In this document: one piece after another, positions 58,401-64,000 of the stretch | How positions within the stretch are numbered: the stretch's first letter is position 1 | Layout of the letters: every line of letters starts with the position of its first letter | From: Lachancea kluyveri NRRL Y-12651 | Lineage: Eukaryota; Ascomycota; Saccharomycetes; Saccharomycetales; Saccharomycetaceae | Direction of reading: 5' to 3' | NCBI GenBank assembly: GCA_000149225.2 | Contig: CM000688.1 | Coordinates: forward strand, 62,001-126,000 | Length of the DNA: 64,000 bases | Translations under genes and position numbers: made by a program | The notes under the pieces: model-generated | Told to the model about the DNA's origin: nothing | The model's database searches: none | Seen by the model: only the letters and a program-made list of their open reading frames with translations

Positions 58401-59516
58401 ATGTCTGATGATATTCTACTGATTCCAGGCCCCATCGTTATCAGCGAAGCGGTACAAGCTGCATTGGGTACCCCGTCGTTGTCCCACACAAGCCCAGAAT
58501 TTATTTCCATTTTTTCATCGGTTTTAGAAAAGACCCGCAAGCTATTCAAGGCCGGTTCAAAGGGCCAGCCTATTGTTCTTGCCGGCTCAGGCACTCTGGG
58601 ATGGGATATCACCGGTGCAAATTTGATCCAAAGCGGCGACAAGGCCTTGGTTTTGTCTACCGGCTTCTTCTCTGACAACTTTGCCGAATGTTTGAAGGTT
58701 TACGGTGGTGAAGTTGACAAGATTGACGCTCCCTTGGGTGACGTTGTTCCGTTGGATGCCGTCCGTGATGCTTTAGAAAAGACACAGTACAAATTGATCA
58801 CCATCACTCATGTCGACACTTCGACTGCTGTAGTCAGTGACGTCGAGGCGATCTCGAAAATCGTCAAGGAAGTTTCTCCGGAAACATTGATTGTCGTCGA
58901 CGGCGTGTGTTCCATCGGCTGTGAAGACTTTGAATTTGAAAAATGGGGTATCGACTTTGCGCTAACCGCTTCTCAAAAGGCTGTCGGTGTTCCACCAGGC
59001 CTAAGCATCTCGATGATAAGCGAAAGGGCCGCCAACGTTGCACTAGAGAGACCTACGGATTCGTCATTTTTTGCCAGTTTGAAGAGATGGCTACCAATCA
59101 TGGAAAACTACGAACATCACAGGGGCTCTTACTTTGCTACTCCAGCGGTTCAGTTGATCAATGCACTAAACGTTTCACTAGACGAGATCTTGGATCAAGG
59201 TTTGGAAGCACGTTTCGCCAAACACAAGCAGACCAGCCAAGAGTTTAGAAAGAAGGTGGTTGAACAACTAAATTTGAACCTGGTGAGTGTCAGTGAAGAT
59301 GTCTCTGCCCACGGTCTAACCGCAATCTACGTTGACGAACCAGGTAAAGTCATGTCATTCTTAAAGGATAACGGCATCGTGATTGCGGGTGGTATCCACA
59401 AAGACATCAAGACCAAATACATTAGAATCGGACACATGGGCGTGTCTGCCTGCGACAACTCAAGGCAACACATGGAAAGGTGTTTCGAGGCCTTGAAGGA
59501 AAGTTTGCATGCATAA
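58401..59516 (+). CDS. AGX1: Alanine:glyoxylate aminotransferase
   Basis: PLP enzyme that makes glycine from glyoxylate with alanine as donor, one of the yeast glycine routes. The 371-residue product (S. cerevisiae 385 aa, YFL030W) is a fold-type I aminotransferase: IPGPIVIS at the N-terminus, AGSGTLGWD in the cofactor pocket, VVDGVCSIG with the cofactor Asp, and ALTASQKAVGVPPG with the Schiff-base lysine K193. It is followed in tandem by SHM2, another glycine-making enzyme. The two genes are on separate chromosomes in S. cerevisiae. Confidence 0.96.
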   Translation: MSDDILLIPGPIVISEAVQAALGTPSLSHTSPEFISIFSSVLEKTRKLFKAGSKGQPIVLAGSGTLGWDITGANLIQSGDKALVLSTGFFSDNFAECLKVYGGEVDKIDAPLGDVVPLDAVRDALEKTQYKLITITHVDTSTAVVSDVEAISKIVKEVSPETLIVVDGVCSIGCEDFEFEKWGIDFALTASQKAVGVPPGLSISMISERAANVALERPTDSSFFASLKRWLPIMENYEHHRGSYFATPAVQLINALNVSLDEILDQGLEARFAKHKQTSQEFRKKVVEQLNLNLVSVSEDVSAHGLTAIYVDEPGKVMSFLKDNGIVIAGGIHKDIKTKYIRIGHMGVSACDNSRQHMERCFEALKESLHA

Positions 59517-60305
59517 ATTATTCCATAATTTGTAGTTTAGAAAGGAAGACCAAACAAAAAGAGGATGGAAGGGAAAAAAAGAAATTCACACATAGCACAA
59601 CCTATTTACCAATGTAGAAACGCAATCCTTATATGCCAAGTCACGTGTATAGGCCCAAGTCATACATCACAAAACAACATCGAACGAAGCACGAGCCAGG
59701 TGCCACGTAATACTAGGCGGTGGTACCGGTTCCTTCTACAGCCCTCTTCTTCTTACTGTGTAAATTTGCACGTGGTATGCATGCGGTTTTTACCTAGTCG
59801 CACTTAATAGTTTCGGTATCTTTTAAGACCGGCTAAAGCCACACATTTTGTTTTTCTATTGGCATGTGATTACCTCTTTTTCTTTTTTTTTTTTTTTTTG
59901 ACTTGGTACCATGAGCTGAGTCAAGTCTATAATTCAGCAAGCCGACAGAGTGAAAACTTTAACGGTATCGACAACCAGTAACTAAAGATGACTCGTTTAT
60001 AAAAAAAAAACTGATTAGGAGATAGCGATGCACGGTGGTTGGTTGAAAGTATGAAAAATGACTATCGTTCGTATTAATTAATTTCTGTATGGATTCTTTT
60101 TGGTGGGTGAAATTAATTGGCCTAAAAAAAAATTTTTTTCAGACATGGATTCTCTAGGGTCAAAAAAATAGGAAAGAGGAAAAAAAAAAGCATATAAAAA
60201 GGCTCACCTTCCAACCTTTTTCTTTTAGGTCGTCTTGTTCGGACATTTCTCTGTTTAGAATCACCAGGTATAACTCACCGTTAAACAACCAGCAAATTAT
60301 CAAAG
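59517..60305. promoter_or_regulatory. SHM2 promoter with Cbf1-, Gcn4- and Bas1-type sites
   Basis: 789 bp. TCACGTG (CACGTG core 59642-59647) fits Cbf1. TGAGTCA (59917-59923) is the full Gcn4 site, and TGACTC (59989-59994) fits Bas1/Gcn4. A T-run precedes them, and a TATA box TATAAAAA lies at 60193-60200, about 110 bp before the ATG. In S. cerevisiae SHM2 responds to Bas1 and Gcn4, so the arrangement fits. No gene seen. Confidence 0.6.
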
Positions 60306-61715
60306 ATGCCTTACGCTTTATCTGAATCCCACAAGAAATTGGTCTCCTCTCACTTGAGTGAAACCGACCCTGAAGTCGAACAAATCATCAAGGATGAAAT
60401 CGATAGACAAAAGCACTCTATTGTTTTGATTGCTTCTGAAAACTTCACCTCCACCTCTGTTTTCGATGCTTTGGGAACTCCAATGTGTAACAAGTACTCC
60501 GAGGGTTACCCAGGCGCTCGTTACTACGGTGGTAACGAACACATCGATCGTATCGAATTGTTGTGTCAAGACAGAGCTTTGAAGGCCTTCAACCTTACTC
60601 CAGAAAACTGGGGTGTCAACGTCCAAACTTTGTCTGGTTCTCCAGCCAACTTGCAAGTCTACCAAGCCTTGATGAAGCCCCACGAAAGATTGATGGGTTT
60701 GTTTTTGCCAGACGGTGGTCACTTGTCTCACGGTTACCAAACCGACACCAGAAAGATTTCTGCTGTTTCCACCTATTTCGAATCTTTCCCATACAGAGTT
60801 GACCCAACCACTGGTATCATCGACTATGACACTTTGGAAAAGAACGCCATCTTGTACAGACCAAAGATTTTGGTTGCCGGTACTTCTGCTTACTGTCGTT
60901 TGATTGACTACAAGAGAATGAGAGAAATCGCCGACAAGGTTGGCGCTTACTTGATGGTTGACATGGCTCACATCTCCGGTTTGATCGCTGCCGGTGTTAT
61001 CCCATCTCCATTCGAATATGCCGACATTGTCACCACCACCACCCACAAGTCTTTGAGAGGTCCACGTGGTGCCATGATCTTTTTCAGAAGAGGTGTCAGA
61101 TCTGTCAACCCAAAGACTGGCAAGGAAGTCTTGTACGATTTGGAAAACCCAATCAACTTTTCCGTCTTCCCAGGTCACCAAGGTGGTCCACACAACCATA
61201 CCATTTCCGCCTTGGCCACTGCTTTGAAACAAGCTGCCACCCCAGAGTTCAAGGAATACCAAGAACAGGTTTTGAAGAACGCCAAGGTCTTGGAAAACGA
61301 ATTCAAGAAGCTAGGTTACAGATTGGTTTCTGACGGTACCGACTCCCACATGGTTCTGGTCTCCTTGAGAGAAAAGGGTGTCGATGGTGCTCGTGTCGAA
61401 TACATCTGTGAAAAGGTCAACATTGCCTTGAACAAGAACTCTATCCCAGGTGATAAGTCCGCTTTGGTCCCAGGTGGTGTCCGTATCGGTGCTCCAGCCA
61501 TGACCACCAGAGGTTTAGGTGAAGAAGATTTCGCCAAGATCGCTTCTTACATCGACAAGACTGTTCAGTACGCCCTCAAGACCCAACAATCTTTGCCAAA
61601 GGAGGCCAACAGATTGAAGGACTTTAAAGCCAAGGTCAACGAAGGCTCTGAGGAATTGGACCAATTGAAGAAGGAAATTTCCGCATGGGCTTCTGAATAC
61701 CCATTGCCAGTGTAA
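60306..61715 (+). CDS. SHM2: Cytosolic serine hydroxymethyltransferase
   Basis: PLP enzyme that interconverts serine and glycine with tetrahydrofolate, feeding one-carbon units to purine and methionine synthesis. At 469 residues it is the same length as S. cerevisiae Shm2 (YLR058C). [30 protein letters not shown] and the lysine motif [16 protein letters not shown] (K248) are all intact. There is no mitochondrial presequence, so it is Shm2 rather than Shm1. Very strong codon bias, as for an abundant enzyme. Long frames on the opposite strand are shadows of this bias. Confidence 0.98.
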   Translation: MPYALSESHKKLVSSHLSETDPEVEQIIKDEIDRQKHSIVLIASENFTSTSVFDALGTPMCNKYSEGYPGARYYGGNEHIDRIELLCQDRALKAFNLTPENWGVNVQTLSGSPANLQVYQALMKPHERLMGLFLPDGGHLSHGYQTDTRKISAVSTYFESFPYRVDPTTGIIDYDTLEKNAILYRPKILVAGTSAYCRLIDYKRMREIADKVGAYLMVDMAHISGLIAAGVIPSPFEYADIVTTTTHKSLRGPRGAMIFFRRGVRSVNPKTGKEVLYDLENPINFSVFPGHQGGPHNHTISALATALKQAATPEFKEYQEQVLKNAKVLENEFKKLGYRLVSDGTDSHMVLVSLREKGVDGARVEYICEKVNIALNKNSIPGDKSALVPGGVRIGAPAMTTRGLGEEDFAKIASYIDKTVQYALKTQQSLPKEANRLKDFKAKVNEGSEELDQLKKEISAWASEYPLPV

Positions 61716-64000
61716 AGAGAGCATAAAGAGAGTGTTAGTATCACCTAGCTCCACTCTGGCTCTTCCTTTTTTTTTTTCCTTGTTCTTCTTACTACAGATT
61801 TCTTTTTGTCTTTAGACTGGATCTAAACCACTGCATTTTCAACAAATTTCTAATTCGGGATATTTTTTCTTTTTTCATGAAATTTTCACCATCTTCTTGT
61901 GTATTGTACATAACCAATAATTTCAACATTATGTTTTACTAATAGTTTCTTCTCCTCTGACTTGAAAGATAGAAAAAAAAATACAGACTACTACTACTGT
62001 CCTGGTGGGTTGATCTATTTATTTTTATCCTTTTCTGTTTTGCATTCGTTGAGCAGTTCGGAACGCTGCCAGTAATGTGTACAATAGGTTACATAATCTG
62101 GATACGTAGTTGTCATCCAGTAAGATTTGGTTGGGTTTAGGATCCAATTTTATTCCTGAATGTGTAAAGAACTTTAAACGCTAAAAAAATGTCTTGTCGC
62201 GAAGATTGCGAGTGATAAGAGTGCAACATGAATATACGTATGCAGCATCAACAAGATAACGGAAAATACTACCGTAGTGGAGGCCGAGTCGCAGGCAATC
62301 ATTGTTATGCGGATGGAAAAGTTGTAAAAAAAAAAAGAGAGTGAATCCAAATTGGGTACGCTTTACGATACGCTAAGGAAATCCAAGGCTTTCATTCTAT
62401 CACAAGAGGCAAACGGCCTGTCGTTTCACCTTGGCCGAGGCTGATCTAAAACAAGAGTCAAACGGCCTTGGGAGGAAAAAAAAAAACAAACAGAGACATA
62501 GCGTCTGATGGGTTGACACTACAGCCATCGGATTATCGCATTTTTTTATCAAGTCCTGATAGAAGCTAAATCCAAAGCACATAGATGGACGGGATTCCAG
62601 TCGCGTATGAAACAAAACTCATCTCAATGCCAACATCCCACCGAAACATGTTCCACCGACACAGGACAGGACTGGATCGACCATAAGAGGCAAGAAAACT
62701 TTGTCGCGGCATTCGAATGCTTACGAAGTACGAAACTGAACACGCATGATGCTTAAAAAAAAGACAAAAAACAAACTTCGGGTACAAGGATATACCTAAA
62801 AATGCTGGACCTGCATGTGAATCACTCACTCTCTTTATATAAGACCGCGTCAGCGAAACTGGTTCTTTCTGTAGCCCGCACGGGAGCCTGCTGTCTTCAC
62901 TTGCCGTAATTTTCGAGCAACCAATCAGGTGTCATATATCAGTTTCCGCTTTTGGAGCTTGGCCGCGTACGAATAATACATAGCTGTGGGTTTCCGAAGC
63001 TACTTTGCCACATAACCCTAATATACCCATAATTATACGACGATGCAGTACAGCCTGGCCCGGTAACTCCAACAGCGTCGATCGCGCGATTTGTTGCTGC
63101 CTGCACGAGCACGCAGTGCATCCCCATACGAGAGGCAATAAGCTACTACAAGAAGAGCGTATATACTTGCAGGACCATTCTGTTGATGTCGGTGACATTA
63201 CCCATGTTGAAGATCTGATTCCACCATGGCCAGATGTGAAAACATGATTTTCAATGCGTATAGCACAAGACGCACCCGCGCGTCACCCATTTACCTGTAG
63301 AAAAGCCTGTGCTCGAAGATGGAGAGAATTGGAGAGAGGGGAGAAAAACTCGGAAAAAAAAAGGAGGCTGTTGGAGTTTCATTTTTGCAGCAAACAAGTT
63401 GATGGAGATGATCCGACCTGAAAACGCAAAAGTTTCAAGGAAGCCTGTCGTCGATCTTTCTTTGAGTCTGCTGTTGCTGTTGCTCTTTTTTTTTTTTTTT
63501 TTTCCCTTCTCCTCCCTTCCATGAAACACTCTCTTGCTGATATGTCCAAGCGCAGGACGGTTCTACTTCTGGAAATGGCTGGGTTTAACCGTTAGGCAGA
63601 AGCCAGGCTTGAAAAACCGGGTGTTGTCTGAGGAAACGTGCAGGAGCACCGCCACCTCAGAAGTTGTTGCACTCATCATCACGTCACTCATACGCTCAAA
63701 AAAGAACAAACGGAAAGCGTTTCCGGAACACAAACAGCAGCAGGCAACTGGATGTTCCATTGTAGCCTGCAGATTATATGCTTAAGTAATTCCCGAACTA
63801 GCTTTTTTCCTTGGCGATCTAATTCTCAGAAGATTCCGTAGTATATTTCGTATGCCGGTTCCTGTTGGTAGTACCGGACCCGCGAATAGAGAATGTGTCT
63901 TATCTTGCCCAGTGGCTGTCGTACAGAGGCCATGATACCGAAACGCAAAGGAAAAACCAAAAAAAAGAACTCGAAAAATAAGCCAAAAAAAGCCCAAAAA
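61716..64000. other. 2.3 kb without recognisable gene (right end)
   Basis: Begins with the SHM2 3' end and T-runs. Further right are mixed-composition stretches, a TATATAA at about 62836, a more G+C-rich patch (63040-63130) and a T-run at 63486-63503. No frame has conserved features or the codon bias of neighbours, and I see no tRNA, rRNA, LTR or snoRNA signature. It is probably the upstream region of a gene beyond the window. Confidence 0.4.

Noticed and set aside
60318-61262. 314-codon frame antisense to SHM2
   Set aside because: Shadow of the strongly biased SHM2 codons; its sequence is low in hydrophobic pattern and has no family features.
62400-62829. Small minus-strand frames in the right-end gap
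   Set aside because: Short, overlapping, Cys/Phe-rich from reading A-runs in reverse, without conserved features.
1-64000. Transposons, solo LTRs, LINEs, CRISPR, rRNA or tRNA genes
   Set aside because: No reverse transcriptase, integrase or Gag-like frame, no terminal repeats and no clustered repeats were seen; the T- and A-runs are ordinary promoter or terminator tracts.

Overview
The window is nuclear DNA from a budding yeast of the family Saccharomycetaceae. It has compact genes, short spliceosomal introns near the 5' ends of genes with GTATGT and TACTAAC signals, Rap1, PAC, RRPE and Rpn4-type promoter sites, and proteins close to those of Saccharomyces cerevisiae but clearly diverged from them. 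Gene order gives the placement. Genes that in S. cerevisiae lie on two separate chromosome arms (YFL046W to YFL030W on chromosome VI and YLR075W to YLR058C on chromosome XII) are interleaved here in one unbroken series, with all orientations consistent. Neither set has a gap, and the S. cerevisiae duplicate pairs LAM5/LAM6 and RPL22A/RPL22B are each one gene. This is the order expected before the yeast whole-genome duplication, so the host is most likely a non-WGD species. Protein similarity suggests the Zygosaccharomyces/Torulaspora side, but I cannot name the species.

Layout, left to right. 1-8.1 kb: FMP32 (cut by the window edge), SEC53, RPL10, BUD20, OTU1, RFU1 and the single LAM5/LAM6 sterol-transfer gene. 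8.6-21 kb: RGR1/MED14, a sorbitol/xylitol dehydrogenase, FET5, MEF1 and FYV7, with intergenic stretches of about 0.6-1.3 kb. 21.8-35 kb: PET309, SPC3 (with an intron), a YFL040W-type MFS transporter, ACT1, SND2, YPT1, PER33 and TUB2 (with an intron after codon 4). 35-48 kb: RPO41, MOB2, BMT6, RPL22, MIL1 and FRS1. 48-64 kb: RIM15, REX2, HAC1, a DNAJC9-type J-protein, AGX1, SHM2, then 2.3 kb with no gene that I can recognise.

The genes are mostly housekeeping: cytoskeleton (ACT1, TUB2), secretion and ER (SEC53, SPC3, SND2, YPT1, PER33, HAC1), mitochondrial expression (MEF1, PET309, RPO41), translation (RPL10, RPL22, BUD20, FYV7, BMT6, FRS1) and one-carbon/glycine metabolism (AGX1 and SHM2 side by side). 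Five spliceosomal introns (SPC3, ACT1, TUB2, MOB2, RPL22) and the Ire1-type HAC1 intron can be placed to the base. I found no tRNA, rRNA, transposon, LTR or CRISPR.

The most interesting points are these. A DNAJC9-like J-protein gene, a family with no member I know of in S. cerevisiae, sits between HAC1 and AGX1. The whole HAC1 RNA control system is readable: both Ire1 splice loops, a 12-bp 5'UTR-intron pairing and an upstream ORF overlapping that pairing. SPC3 and TUB2 carry introns that S. cerevisiae lacks. A perfect Rpn4 (PACE) site lies in the shared OTU1/RFU1 promoter, and a GC-rich island lies in front of AGX1.
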